DNA of 38,227 nt from Robiginitomaculum sp. (GCA_015485335.1 WFTT01000056.1:1-38227), one strand, 5' to 3'. Numbered from the stretch's first letter, positions 20,512 through 29,278 are shown. The notes: generated by a model not told the origin, from the letters alone. Program-made: numbers and translations.

Positions 20512-21318
20512 ATGGCACAGGCCTCTGCCCTCTTAAACATCATGACCGGTGCTGCGCGACGCGCTGCCGGGAAATTGAATCGCGATTTTGGCGAAGTTGA
20601 AAACCTGCAGGTTTCCAAAAAAGGCCCCGCGGATTTTGTCTCGGCGGCGGATCGAAAGTCCGAGGAAATTCTGGTGCGGCTGTTATCTGAATCCCGCCCG
20701 GGCTATGGCTTTTTGCTGGAAGAAGGCGGCGAAATCAAAGGCACCGACCCGTCCCACCGTTTCATCATTGACCCACTGGATGGTACCACCAATTTTCTGC
20801 ACGCCATTCCACATTTTGCCATTTCCATTGCGCTGGAACGCAAGGGCGAGATTGTCGCCGGCGTGGTTTATGACCCCATTCGCGACGAAATGTTCCGGGC
20901 CGAGCGCTTTAAGGGCGCGTTTTTGAACGAACGCCGCCTGGAAGTTTCCGCCCGCACCAGATTGCAGGACTGTGTATTGGCCACCGGCATCCCCCATCTG
21001 GGCAGACCCGGTCATGCGCGCTTCCTCAAAGAGCTGCACCGCATTGCCCCCAAGGTTTCCAGTGTGCGCCGGTTTGGCTCAGCGGCGCTGGACCTGGCCT
21101 GGCTGGCCGCTGGCCGGTATGACGGCTATTGGGAACGTGATCTGGCCTTGTGGGATGTCGCCGCCGGGGTTTTGATCGCCCGCGAAGCCGGGGCCATTGT
21201 CGGCGATGACAGCGAATCCGATAGCAAGGCCGCCATCAATCCAGCGCTGATCATAGCGGGCAATCCCAATATCCAGCCGTTTTTGAAGGCCCTGCTTGCC
21301 GAGACTGCCGCATCGTGA
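20512..21318 (+). CDS. Inositol monophosphatase family protein (SuhB-like)
   Basis: Mg-dependent phosphatase of 268 residues. The metal-binding blocks are LLEEGGEIKG, DPLDGTTNF and WDVAAGVLIAREAGA. All metal ligands appear present (Glu of EEGG, the two Asp of DPLDG, the Asp of WDVAAG). In proteobacteria SuhB also takes part in rRNA antitermination, but here a plain sugar or inositol phosphatase role is equally possible. It follows efp by 11 bp and overlaps dapE by 4 bp (GTGA). Confidence 0.92.
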   Translation: MAQASALLNIMTGAARRAAGKLNRDFGEVENLQVSKKGPADFVSAADRKSEEILVRLLSESRPGYGFLLEEGGEIKGTDPSHRFIIDPLDGTTNFLHAIPHFAISIALERKGEIVAGVVYDPIRDEMFRAERFKGAFLNERRLEVSARTRLQDCVLATGIPHLGRPGHARFLKELHRIAPKVSSVRRFGSAALDLAWLAAGRYDGYWERDLALWDVAAGVLIAREAGAIVGDDSESDSKAAINPALIIAGNPNIQPFLKALLAETAAS

Positions 21319-22502
21319 GCGATGGAGCGGACAGTATTGATCCGCTGGCGCTGGCCCAGGCGCTGATCCGTTGTCGTTCAGTCACCCCCCTGGATGACGG
21401 CGCACTGGATATTCTGCAAGCCCAATTGGAAACGCTGGGTTTTTTTGTCAAACGCTATCCCTTTGGCGAAGTGGATAACCTCTATGCCCGTATCGGCACC
21501 GGCGTGCCCAATTTCTGTTTTGCTGGCCACACCGATGTGGTGCCTACCGGCAATCCCGATGACTGGCGCGATGACCCCTTTGGCGCCGCGGTGCGCGATG
21601 GGGTTCTGTGGGGTCGCGGGGCCGCCGATATGAAAGGGGCCATTGCCGCTTTTATTGCCGCCGCCCAGCGTCACCTTTCACATAATCCCCTTTATGGTTC
21701 GATCAGCCTTTTGATTACCGGCGATGAAGAAGGCGAAGGCATTAACGGCACCAAACGGGTGCTCAAAGCGCTGGCCGAAGAAGGCGAAACCATCACCCAT
21801 TGTCTGGTGGGTGAACCTTCCAACCCCAAGGCCCTTGGGGATGAGATCAAAAACGGCCGCCGGGGATCGCTGAACGGTATTATCACCATCAAAGGCCAGC
21901 AAGGCCATGTGGCCTATCCGGAACGGGCGCAAAACCCGATCCCGCCGCTGATCACCATGATCAACCGGCTTTTTGCGCGCCTGCTGGATGATGGGGTGCC
22001 GGGGTTTCAGCCCTCCAATCTGGAAGTGACCAGCATTGATGTGGATAATCCGGCCCACAATATCATTCCGGCCGCCGCCAGCGCCCGTTTCAATATCCGC
22101 TTTAATGTCGCCCATACCGGCGCGCAATTGTGCGACTGGATAGAGGAAGAAGCCCGTGCCGCCGAGCGCGAACACACCTGTGCGGTCTTGCTGGATCTGA
22201 AAGTGATGGGCGAGGCCTTTCTGACCCCGCCCGGCCCCTTTACCACCCTATTGCAAAAGGCAGTGCAGGAGGTGACCGGGCGGCACCCGGCCCTGACCAC
22301 CGGGGGCGGCACATCGGATGCGCGCTTTATCAAGGACTATGCGCCAGTGGCGGAATTTGGCCTGACCGGGGCCAGCATGCACAAGGTCAATGAACACGTC
22401 CCCATTAGCGATATTCACCAGCTAAGCGAGATCTATGAGCGGGTTTTGGCACTGTATTTCAAGGAATTTGAAGTTGCCAAACGCCCCATCGTGCATGGGT
22501 AG
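21315..22502 (+). CDS. dapE: Succinyl-diaminopimelate desuccinylase
   Basis: Releases LL-diaminopimelate from its N-succinyl form in lysine and peptidoglycan-precursor synthesis. This M20 zinc peptidase has 395 residues. Metal and catalytic sites: FAGHTDVVP, LWGRGAADMKG, TGDEEGEG (catalytic Glu), GEPSNP and the late zinc histidine in MHKVNEHVP. The dimerisation domain lies between, around FNIRFNV. The GTG start overlaps the previous stop; no ATG fits the N-terminus. asd, an earlier enzyme of the same pathway, is 0.9 kb away on the other strand. Confidence 0.96.
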   Translation: MSDGADSIDPLALAQALIRCRSVTPLDDGALDILQAQLETLGFFVKRYPFGEVDNLYARIGTGVPNFCFAGHTDVVPTGNPDDWRDDPFGAAVRDGVLWGRGAADMKGAIAAFIAAAQRHLSHNPLYGSISLLITGDEEGEGINGTKRVLKALAEEGETITHCLVGEPSNPKALGDEIKNGRRGSLNGIITIKGQQGHVAYPERAQNPIPPLITMINRLFARLLDDGVPGFQPSNLEVTSIDVDNPAHNIIPAAASARFNIRFNVAHTGAQLCDWIEEEARAAEREHTCAVLLDLKVMGEAFLTPPGPFTTLLQKAVQEVTGRHPALTTGGGTSDARFIKDYAPVAEFGLTGASMHKVNEHVPISDIHQLSEIYERVLALYFKEFEVAKRPIVHG

Positions 22503-22513
22503 GCCAAACCGGT

Positions 22514-23392
22514 TCAGTGGCTGCGATGCCGCCACAAATCCAGCGAATAAAGCGCCAGTCCCATCCAGATCAGCACGAACGTCAACAAGCCCCCCAGGGT
22601 CAGTTTTTCACCCACCACAATGGCCATGATAAAGGTCGAGCTGGGAGCGATATACTGGATCAGGCCCAAGGTAGAAAGCGGGATACGCCTCGCCGCAAAG
22701 TTAAACATGGTCAGCGGTATGGTGATGGTCAGGCCCGCCGCCAGCAATAAAAATACTGTGCTAGGCGAGCCATGCAGCAAATGACCCGTGCCCTGATTTT
22801 CCATCCATATGATGGCCCCCAGAATCAGCGGTGATACGATCAGGGTTTCAATGAACAGGCCTTCCTTTGCCTCCGCCGCCACGGTTTTACGCAACAGACC
22901 ATAGCCACCAAAGGAAAATGCCAGGGTAAGGGCAATCCACGGAGTTTTACCAACTACAATCACCTGGTTCAGCACCCCCAGAGCGGCCAGCCCCACGGCC
23001 ATCCAGCGCCATGTGTTCAGCCGTTCGCGAAGCAGCACCACGCCAAAGGCCACATTGACCAAAGGATTGATGAAATAGCCCAAAGAGGCCTCGGCCAGAT
23101 GGCCATTCATCGCCGCCCAGGCATAGACCATCCAGTTGATCGAGATCAGTACGGTACTGGCAAAGAGAGTACCGATGACCTTTGGCTTGCGAAAAAGCGC
23201 CATGGCCGGGCCCAATGCCCCGCTAAACCCAAGCACCCCCAGCAACATGACAAAGGTCCAGAAAATGCGATGCAGGGTAATTTCAAATGCACCAACCCCA
23301 TCGGGAAAGGCCCAGAAATAAAGCGGCATCGCCCCCCAGAACAGAAACGCCCCAAAGGCCGCTAGCGTGCCGCGACGCTCGTCGCCAGCCAT
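22514..23392 (-). CDS. EamA/DMT family transporter, RarD-like
   Basis: Inner-membrane drug/metabolite transporter of 292 residues with ten predicted helices. It begins GTLAAFGAFLFWGAMPLYFW, close to the RarD signature, and contains ALGVLNQVIVVG and LGLIQYIAPSSTF, also RarD-like. Its function is poorly known; export of an amino acid or amine is plausible. It starts inside the asd stop (TGATG, 1-bp overlap), so the two are co-translated. Confidence 0.9.
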   Translation of the reverse strand: MAGDERRGTLAAFGAFLFWGAMPLYFWAFPDGVGAFEITLHRIFWTFVMLLGVLGFSGALGPAMALFRKPKVIGTLFASTVLISINWMVYAWAAMNGHLAEASLGYFINPLVNVAFGVVLLRERLNTWRWMAVGLAALGVLNQVIVVGKTPWIALTLAFSFGGYGLLRKTVAAEAKEGLFIETLIVSPLILGAIIWMENQGTGHLLHGSPSTVFLLLAAGLTITIPLTMFNFAARRIPLSTLGLIQYIAPSSTFIMAIVVGEKLTLGGLLTFVLIWMGLALYSLDLWRHRSH

Positions 23393-24420
23393 CAGGCTCC
23401 GGCCTTGGAAAGCAGGCCGCGATTAAGAGCCAGCTCAGCAATTTGCACGGCGTTCAACGCCCCGCCTTTACGCAAATTATCAGACGTTACCCACAGGCTC
23501 AGCCCGTGATCCACGGATTTGTCTTCGCGAATACGCGATACATAAACCGCAAATTCACCGGCGCATTCCACCGGGGTGATATAACCGCCATCCTCGTGCT
23601 TATCGATCACCATCAGGCCCGGGCTTTCCCGCAGAAGCGATTTTGCCGCCGCCGCGCTTAGGGGCCGCTCCAGCTCTACATTCACCGCCTCGCCATGGCC
23701 GACAAATACCGAAACCCGTACACAGGTGGCGCTGACCCGGATATTCTCATCCAGCATTTTATGGGTTTCATTGATCATTTTGTGTTCTTCGCGGGTGCCG
23801 CCATCTTCCATGAAGACATCCACCTGCGGGATCACATTAAAGGCAATCTGTTTGGGAAAAACCTCGGAGGTCGGGCTGTCGGTTACATAAATGCCCTTGG
23901 TCTGATCCCACAGCTCGTCCATGGCGGCTTTGCCAGCACCCGATACGGCCTGATAGGTGGAAACCACGATACGTTTGATCTTGGCCGCTTCGTGGATGGG
24001 TTTTAAGGCCACCAGCATTTGAATGGTAGAGCAATTGGGATTGGCAATAATGTTTTTGGCCCGCGCGCCCATTACCGCATCGGCGTTCACTTCGGGTACA
24101 ATCAGGGGCACATCCTTGTCCATACGAAAGGCCGAGGAATTATCAATCACCAAAGCCCCCTTGGCGGCAATTTTGGGGGCCCATTTTTTGGCCACATCAC
24201 CGCCGGCGGCCATAAACACCAGATCAACAGTGGAAAAGTCGAACTGTTCCAGGTCTTCACAAGCCAGCGTGCGGTCCCCAAAAGAAACCTCACGGCCCAT
24301 GGAGGCCCGTGATGCCAGCACATGCATATTGTCTATGGCGAACAGACGTTCATCCAGAATGGCCAGAATTTCGCGCCCGATATTGCCGGTGGCGCCCACC
24401 AGGGCTGCATTGATACTCAT
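23392..24420 (-). CDS. asd: Aspartate-semialdehyde dehydrogenase
   Basis: Reduces aspartyl phosphate to aspartate semialdehyde at the branch to lysine/DAP, threonine and methionine. 342 residues. NADP-binding GATGNIGREIL, active-site Cys in NPNCSTIQM, conserved Arg in ATCVRVSVFVGH and a general-base His near KSVDHGLSLW. AGGGAAG lies about 8 bases before the ATG. The gene is monocistronic or co-transcribed with the RarD-like gene. Confidence 0.97.
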   Translation of the reverse strand: MSINAALVGATGNIGREILAILDERLFAIDNMHVLASRASMGREVSFGDRTLACEDLEQFDFSTVDLVFMAAGGDVAKKWAPKIAAKGALVIDNSSAFRMDKDVPLIVPEVNADAVMGARAKNIIANPNCSTIQMLVALKPIHEAAKIKRIVVSTYQAVSGAGKAAMDELWDQTKGIYVTDSPTSEVFPKQIAFNVIPQVDVFMEDGGTREEHKMINETHKMLDENIRVSATCVRVSVFVGHGEAVNVELERPLSAAAAKSLLRESPGLMVIDKHEDGGYITPVECAGEFAVYVSRIREDKSVDHGLSLWVTSDNLRKGGALNAVQIAELALNRGLLSKAGA

Positions 24421-24530
24421 GGTCTTACTTCCCTATGTCTGATCATGCCCCATAACGCTTTGCACGGCGCGCGCAAACCCCGTTATGTGATTCTTTTTGC
24501 CATCCACAGAAAAAAGTCAAAGGCCGGGCC

Positions 24531-24567
24531 AAAGAAAAACCCCGTGCCGGGGGGGCACGGGGTTAAA
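24531..24567 (-). terminator. Strong intrinsic terminator of the TPR gene
   Basis: A perfect 11-bp stem: AACCCCGTGCC (24538-24548) with GGCACGGGGTT (24554-24564) around a 5-base loop. On the minus strand it is followed by a T-rich run (24539-24531). It lies 70 bases past the secreted TPR gene stop and shields asd from read-through. Confidence 0.92.
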
Positions 24568-24637
24568 AGACGGTACTCCGGGGAGAAGTATGCAAGTCGT
24601 GCGGGGGAAGCTCGCCCTTGCCCGTCAAAAAAAGGTC

Positions 24638-25123
24638 TTACTCGCTGGTCGCCAGTTTGGTACCGGACAAGAGATCAGCATTGGCCTGGGCCAGTGCCGC
24701 ATCCGGTGAACCGGCAGCAGCCGTAAAATCAGCCAGCGCAGCGTCCTTATTGCCGGCCAGATAATTCACCACACCGCGATTATTCAACGCCCGCCAGTTA
24801 TTCGGAGCCATTTTCACGGCCAAATTACAGGCCTCCAGGGCTGCATCGAGGGTATTTAGCTGCCCCAGAGTGGCGCATAGATTGGAATATGCAATCGAGC
24901 GGCGAGACTTTTTAATGCCCTTGGCCGTCGCTCTGACGTTGAATGTTTTGGCGATTTTATAATCACCGCGGGCATAGGCGTTATAGCCACCGCGAATGTT
25001 CGAATTGGCCGCATTTTGCACAGCAAATTCCGGGGTTGCTGCCGAAGCCTGGGCAGCAGGTATGCTGACCAGTCCCAAAACAGCAATGGCCGCCGTTACG
25101 GCTAGTCCTTTACGGTAAGACAT
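24638..25123 (-). CDS. Secreted TPR-like protein
   Basis: Exported protein of 161 residues. The signal peptide runs to about ASA (LAVTAAIAVLGLVSIPAAQASA). Two to three TPR-like helical pairs follow: YNAYARGDYKIAKTFN, SNLCATLGQLNTLDAALEACNLAVKMAPNN and RALNNRGVVNYLAGNKDAALADFTAA. I chose the ATG at 25123 because GAGGAG lies 7-8 bases upstream. Two Cys in the middle repeat may form a disulfide. It is divergent from the LysR gene, so it may be its target. Precise function unknown. Confidence 0.85.
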   Translation of the reverse strand: MSYRKGLAVTAAIAVLGLVSIPAAQASAATPEFAVQNAANSNIRGGYNAYARGDYKIAKTFNVRATAKGIKKSRRSIAYSNLCATLGQLNTLDAALEACNLAVKMAPNNWRALNNRGVVNYLAGNKDAALADFTAAAGSPDAALAQANADLLSGTKLATSE

Positions 25124-25182
25124 TCTGGTTCTCCTCATTGAATGACCACCTCTATATAGGCGTATGATCGCTGTTTGAAAAG

Positions 25183-25195
25183 TGAACACTGTTCA
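25183..25195. promoter_or_regulatory. 13-bp inverted repeat, candidate operator for the TPR gene
   Basis: TGAACA-C-TGTTCA (6+1+6) lies 60 bases upstream of the TPR gene ATG, where it would overlap or abut a promoter. Confidence 0.4.
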
Positions 25196-25213
25196 TTTTT
25201 CTGCATATTTGTC

Positions 25214-25227
25214 ATTCAATATTGAAT
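25214..25227. promoter_or_regulatory. Perfect 14-bp palindrome, candidate regulator site
   Basis: ATTCAATATTGAAT in the LysR/TPR divergent region. It shares the CATTCAAT half-site with a second inverted repeat at 25360-25375. Confidence 0.4.
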
Positions 25228-25359
25228 TATACTTTTCGCCGTCATTCCAAAAAACTTGGTAGTATACATGGGCGAAAGGTGGTCAATAACCGTTATTAAA
25301 TAAAGTGTAACATCTCTCAATTGACCGCTAAATTCCATTGACTATAGATGCAGATTAGG

Positions 25360-25375
25360 CATTCAATCGTGAATG
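25360..25375. promoter_or_regulatory. Inverted repeat near the LysR gene start
   Basis: CATTCA-atcg-TGAATG, 45 bases upstream of the LysR ATG. Its left half repeats the CATTCAAT of the 25214 palindrome. The centres are 147 bp apart, which is 14 helical turns. Confidence 0.4.
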
Positions 25376-25419
25376 AAGGCGGCATATTGCGCCAACATAA
25401 ACACGAACGGTGTCCTTGC

Positions 25420-26361
25420 ATGAATAAATACTGGGCTGATTTCCCGATATTGTTGGCGGTTGCCGAAACCGGCAGCTTGACGGCTGCCGGCGACAAGCTG
25501 GGCGTCAGTCAACCCACCGCAGGGCGGCGCATCCGGGCACTGGAAGAGTATTTTGGCGCGCCGCTATTGACCAAGGAAGGCAACCAGCTGGTCCCCACCA
25601 CCTTTGGCGATACGGTATTGTTGCGAATCCGGCGGATGCAGGATGAGGCCGATGCCATAGACCGTGCCCGTGCCGGGGCAGATCAGGGCCTGGCCGGCAC
25701 GGTCAGAATCTCCGGCACCGAAGGTCTGGGGGATTTGTGGCTGCCCTATGCCTTGCGGCCCTTTCATGAGGAGCACCCGGAAACTCAAATTGAAGTGATT
25801 GTCGACCAGCGTTCCGTCAACCTGGCACAACGCGAAGCCGATATTGCAATCCGCTGGATGGGGCCCGGCAACCAGAACAGCCTGATTGGGCGCAAGGTAT
25901 TATCCGCAGGCTTTGGTTTGTATGCAGCCCACGCCTATATTCAAAAGCACGGCAGACCGCTTAGCCCGGATGATCTGGGAAAACATAACGGGGTTATGGT
26001 TACACTGGCAGCCAATTCCAATTTCTGGCCAGATAAACTGGACCATGAACGCAAGCGCCCTAACCCCATCGTTTTTCGCTCAAATTCTTTTCATACTCAG
26101 GCCCATGCCCTGTTGGCTGGCTATGGCATTGGGCTTTTTGCGCATTTCAGCTGGCCAGCCGGCACAATGCCGGACACGGTCGAGCGCCTATTACCGGAGC
26201 TGGATTTTTCAGAGGATTTATGGGTGGTCGCCCACGAAGATTTGCGAAAATCCGCAAGAATCAGAATGGTCTATGACTATATCGTTTCTGCGTTGTTGAA
26301 TGATCGCCAGTATTTTGAGACCGGCGCCCGATCAAAATACGTGCCGGTCCAGACAAAATAA
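25420..26361 (+). CDS. LysR family transcriptional regulator
   Basis: DNA-binding regulator of 313 residues. The N-terminal winged HTH reads GSLTAAGDKLGVSQPTAGRRI followed by RALEEYFGAPLL. A periplasmic-binding-protein-like effector domain follows from about residue 90 (GTVRISGTEGLGDLWLPYAL). I chose the ATG at 25420 because the family starts a few residues before the HTH. It is divergent from the secreted TPR gene, its most likely target besides itself. Confidence 0.93.
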   Translation: MNKYWADFPILLAVAETGSLTAAGDKLGVSQPTAGRRIRALEEYFGAPLLTKEGNQLVPTTFGDTVLLRIRRMQDEADAIDRARAGADQGLAGTVRISGTEGLGDLWLPYALRPFHEEHPETQIEVIVDQRSVNLAQREADIAIRWMGPGNQNSLIGRKVLSAGFGLYAAHAYIQKHGRPLSPDDLGKHNGVMVTLAANSNFWPDKLDHERKRPNPIVFRSNSFHTQAHALLAGYGIGLFAHFSWPAGTMPDTVERLLPELDFSEDLWVVAHEDLRKSARIRMVYDYIVSALLNDRQYFETGARSKYVPVQTK

Positions 26362-26379
26362 AAGCGCCTATTCCGGCGC
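26350..26379 (-). terminator. Terminator overlapping the end of the Lrp gene
   Basis: On the minus strand GCGCC-ggaata-GGCGC (26379-26364) is followed by TTTTATTTT. The stem includes the Lrp stop codon (26368-26370), so the hairpin starts inside the coding region. It lies in the 6-bp gap between convergent genes. Confidence 0.7.
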
Positions 26380-26850
26380 GATCAGATGCAATGGCAAATC
26401 GGTTGTGTCTTTGACCGAACGAATCACAATTCGCGAAACGGCGGTTTGTACCAGATCCATGGACAAGATCTGGTCACGCAGAAAGTCATCATAGGTATGC
26501 ATGTCGGTGGTAACGATGCGTAAGACATAATCCACCGCCCCGGTGACCGTGGCACAACCCAGCACTTCGGGGAACTCTTTTACCGACGCCTCAAAGGCCC
26601 GCAGGTTCGAACGCGTAGGCCGATCCAGCTTTACCGCCACATAAACTTCAAAATTCAGACCCAGACGTTCCCGGTCAAGAATAGTTACCTGACAGGCAAT
26701 AATGCCGGTTTCCTCCAGCCGTTTGATCCGTCGCCAGCATGGCGAAGAGGAAAGCCCGACCTTGGTGGCAATATCGGCAACCGATAGGGAGGCATCACTT
26801 TGCACGAGTTTGAGTATTTTAGCATCAATGTCGTCAATTTCGCTGGTCAC
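26368..26850 (-). CDS. Lrp/AsnC family regulator, probable BkdR-type regulator of the bkd operon
   Basis: Regulator of 160 residues. HTH: LSVADIATKVGLSSSPCWRRI then KRLEETGII. The C-terminal RAM domain binds amino acids and assembles oligomers (VLGCATVTGAVDYVLRIVTTDM). It is divergent from a branched-chain 2-oxoacid dehydrogenase operon, the same arrangement as bkdR in pseudomonads, where the Lrp-type protein activates bkd in response to branched-chain amino acids. That function is inferred from context. Confidence 0.92.
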   Translation of the reverse strand: MTSEIDDIDAKILKLVQSDASLSVADIATKVGLSSSPCWRRIKRLEETGIIACQVTILDRERLGLNFEVYVAVKLDRPTRSNLRAFEASVKEFPEVLGCATVTGAVDYVLRIVTTDMHTYDDFLRDQILSMDLVQTAVSRIVIRSVKDTTDLPLHLIAPE

Positions 26851-26885
26851 CGATAAACCTCACCGGAAAATTCAAAAAATATTTA

Positions 26886-26899
26886 TGCATATGAATGCA
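26886..26899. promoter_or_regulatory. Inverted repeat in the Lrp-bkd divergent promoter region
   Basis: TGCAT-atga-ATGCA, followed by a further AATGCA half-site at 26914-26919, in the AT-rich 149 bp between the Lrp gene and bkd. Spaced AT-rich half-sites are usual for Lrp-type proteins, so this is the best candidate binding region. Confidence 0.4.
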
Positions 26900-26966
26900 C
26901 TTTATAGAGGACAAATGCAATCATATTCGCCATAATGAGGGTGGAAATTGCCAAGCACCGCGATAA

Positions 26967-26983
26967 AGGGGCATAAAGCCCCT
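26967..26983 (+). promoter_or_regulatory. Leader hairpin before the bkd operon
   Basis: AGGGGC-ataaa-GCCCCT, a 6-bp GC-rich stem ending 16 bases before the E1alpha ATG. It lacks a T-run, so it is not a terminator. It would mask the only AGGGG in the leader, although that is too far from the ATG for a normal ribosome-binding site. Confidence 0.35.
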
Positions 26984-26999
26984 AAGCACGGTCAAACCC

Positions 27000-28253
27000 A
27001 TGAGTGACTCTATGACCCCTGCGCCATCACGCAACAGAGCCGGATTTACCGTTCCTGAACCCCCGGCCCGTCCCGGCGAAAAACCGGACTTTTCGGGCCT
27101 GGGCCTATCACAGGATATTCCGGTTACACGACCTGATCCGGATTGCCCGGCAAAAGACACCCATATGCTGGCAAATGCCCTCATAGGGGTATTGAATAGC
27201 GAGCATCAGGCGCAAGGGCAATGGGATCCTGCATTATCGCCCAAAACCCTGCGCCAGGGTTTGCACGTAATGCTGAAAACGCGGCTCTATGATGACCGCA
27301 TGTTAAAGCTGCAACGCCAGGGTAAAATCTCCTTTTATATGAAAGCCCTCGGCGAAGAGGCCGTTGCCTGTGCTGCGGGCATGGCGCTTCGGTTTGAGGA
27401 CATGCTGTTCCCCTCTTACCGCCAACAGGGGTTATTGTTTGCCCGGGATCGGGACATGGTGGCAATGATGACCCATTGCCTGTCGAACGCCAAAGACAAT
27501 CTGAAGGGGCGGCAATTACCCATCCACTACACCTGGAAAGAAGGTAATTTTTTCTCCATTTCCGGTAATCTGGGCACGCAGTTTCCCCAAGCCGTGGGCT
27601 GGGCCATGGCCAGTGCGGCGCGCGGCGAGGATACGGTAACCGCCTCGTGGGTTGGTGATGGCACCACGGCGGAAGGTGATTTTCATGGGGCCTGCACCCT
27701 GGCCAGCACCTATCAGGCCCCGGTGATCCTGAATGTGGTCAATAATCAATGGGCCATTTCATCCTTTGCCGGCATTGCTGGCGGGCTGAACGCCACCTTT
27801 GCGGCCAAGGGCATTGGTTATGGCCTGGCCACGTTACGCGTGGACGGTAATGATTTTCTGGCTGTTTATGCGGTGACTAGGTGGGCCGCTGATCGCGCCC
27901 GCGCCGGGCATGGCCCCACCTTGATCGAGCATGTCACCTATCGCGCCGATGCCCACTCCACCTCGGATGATCCTTCGCGCTATCGCCCCAAGGAAGAGGC
28001 CAAGGCCTGGCCTCTTGGCGATCCGGTGGAACGCCTGAAAAGCCATCTCATCGCGCTTGGGGAATGGGATGAGGCCCGTCATGAGGCCTTGACCGATGCA
28101 CTCAGTAAAGAAGTGCTGGCCTCTTATAAAACCGCCGAAAGCTATGGCACCTTGCGCGATGGCCCACTCTCTCCCGTCCCCAGCATGTTCGAGGATGTGT
28201 TTGTGGGGCAGCCCTGGCACCTGCGACGCCAACGTCAGGACCTGGGGGTTTGA
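27000..28253 (+). CDS. bkdA1: Branched-chain 2-oxoacid dehydrogenase E1 component, alpha subunit
   Basis: Thiamine-diphosphate-dependent decarboxylase subunit acting on the 2-oxoacids of valine, leucine and isoleucine. 417 residues. The ThDP/Mg motif runs from GDGTTAEGDFHGA to NVVNNQWA. Phosphorylation-loop-like YRADAHSTSDDPSRY and the long N-terminal extension (about 70 residues before LRQGLHVMLKTRLYDDRM) favour BCKDH over pyruvate dehydrogenase. The ATG at 27000 has a poor ribosome-binding site; an ATG at 27012 is an alternative. First gene of the operon. Confidence 0.94.
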   Translation: MSDSMTPAPSRNRAGFTVPEPPARPGEKPDFSGLGLSQDIPVTRPDPDCPAKDTHMLANALIGVLNSEHQAQGQWDPALSPKTLRQGLHVMLKTRLYDDRMLKLQRQGKISFYMKALGEEAVACAAGMALRFEDMLFPSYRQQGLLFARDRDMVAMMTHCLSNAKDNLKGRQLPIHYTWKEGNFFSISGNLGTQFPQAVGWAMASAARGEDTVTASWVGDGTTAEGDFHGACTLASTYQAPVILNVVNNQWAISSFAGIAGGLNATFAAKGIGYGLATLRVDGNDFLAVYAVTRWAADRARAGHGPTLIEHVTYRADAHSTSDDPSRYRPKEEAKAWPLGDPVERLKSHLIALGEWDEARHEALTDALSKEVLASYKTAESYGTLRDGPLSPVPSMFEDVFVGQPWHLRRQRQDLGV

Positions 28254-28255
28254 TC

Positions 28256-29278
28256 ATGAGCAAAACTGCACGCATGACCATGATCCAGGCGATCAATTCG
28301 GCCCATGATGTCTTGCTGGAGCGCGACGAGCGCGTTTGCGCCTTTGGTGAAGATGCCGGCTATTTTGGCGGGGTGTTTGGCTGCACCCAGGGCCTGCAGG
28401 AAAAATACGGGCTATCCCGTGTGTTCGATACGCCGATTAACGAAGCGGCCATTGTCGCCATGGCCATTGGCATGGCGGCCAATGGGATGCGCCCGATCGC
28501 GGAAATTCAGTTTGCCGATTATATCTTCCCGGGCTTTGACCAGATTGTATCCGAACTGTCGCGCCTGCGTTACCGCACCGCGGGGGCGTTCAGCGCGCCA
28601 TTGGTGCTGCGCACCCCGTGCGGCGGCGGCATTTATGGCGGCCAGACCCATTCCATGTCGCCAGAAGCGTTTTTCACCCATATTCCGGGTCTTGTCATCA
28701 CCATGCCGTCCAACCCTTATGATGCCAAAGGCATGTTAATCGCGGCCAGTGAAAGCGATGATCCGGTGCTGATTTTTGAGCCAAAGCGGCTGTATAATGG
28801 CCCCTTTGATGGCGATCCACACAAGCCGGCGCTCAGCTGGTCGTCGCATGAAAAAGGCGCCGTACCCACCGGTCATTATACCGTGCCGTTGGGCAAGGCC
28901 GATGTGGTCCGCGAAGGGACCGCCCTGACCGTGGTCGCCTATGGCACCATGGTGCATGTGGCGCTCGAATCCGCACAACTTGCGGGCATTGATGCCGAAG
29001 TAATCGACCTGCGCACCCTGATCCCCTATGACATCGAAACCATCGCCAAATCGGTGAACAAGACCGGGCGCTGTGTGGTGCTGCACGAGGCGCCGCGCAC
29101 CTCGGGATTTGGGGCCGAGCTGATGGCACAAATCCAGGAAGAGTGTTTTTATGCGCTGGAAGCGCCGATCAAGCGCGTTACCGGCTGGGATACCCCCTAT
29201 CCGCACGCCCACGAGTGGGAATATTTCCCCGGGCAAACCCGCGTCATGCGCGCGCTCAAAGAAACGCTGGAGGCTTAA
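28256..29278 (+). CDS. bkdA2: Branched-chain 2-oxoacid dehydrogenase E1 component, beta subunit
   Basis: Partner of E1alpha in the alpha2beta2 decarboxylase, 340 residues. Marks include FGEDAGYFGGVFG, DTPINEAAIVAMAIGMA (ThDP-contacting Glu), EIQFADYIFPGFDQI, and the C-terminal transketolase domain with DAEVIDLRTLIPYD and VVLHEAPRTSGFGAE. I chose the ATG at 28256, with GGGGG upstream and only 2 bp after the E1alpha stop. Confidence 0.95.
   Translation: MSKTARMTMIQAINSAHDVLLERDERVCAFGEDAGYFGGVFGCTQGLQEKYGLSRVFDTPINEAAIVAMAIGMAANGMRPIAEIQFADYIFPGFDQIVSELSRLRYRTAGAFSAPLVLRTPCGGGIYGGQTHSMSPEAFFTHIPGLVITMPSNPYDAKGMLIAASESDDPVLIFEPKRLYNGPFDGDPHKPALSWSSHEKGAVPTGHYTVPLGKADVVREGTALTVVAYGTMVHVALESAQLAGIDAEVIDLRTLIPYDIETIAKSVNKTGRCVVLHEAPRTSGFGAELMAQIQEECFYALEAPIKRVTGWDTPYPHAHEWEYFPGQTRVMRALKETLEA

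Noticed and set aside
24549-24555. Run of seven G's as a slippage site
   Set aside because: It is the loop and arm of an intergenic terminator, not coding sequence.
25240-25262. Decayed half-copy of the paired-hairpin repeat (GTCATTCCAA ... CTTGG)
   Set aside because: It shares only GTCATTCC and a 4-bp stem with the family; too short to separate from chance.
26914-26935. Promoter boxes for bkd
   Set aside because: AT-rich hexamers can be picked in several ways; no convincing -35/-10 pair with 16-18 bp spacing.
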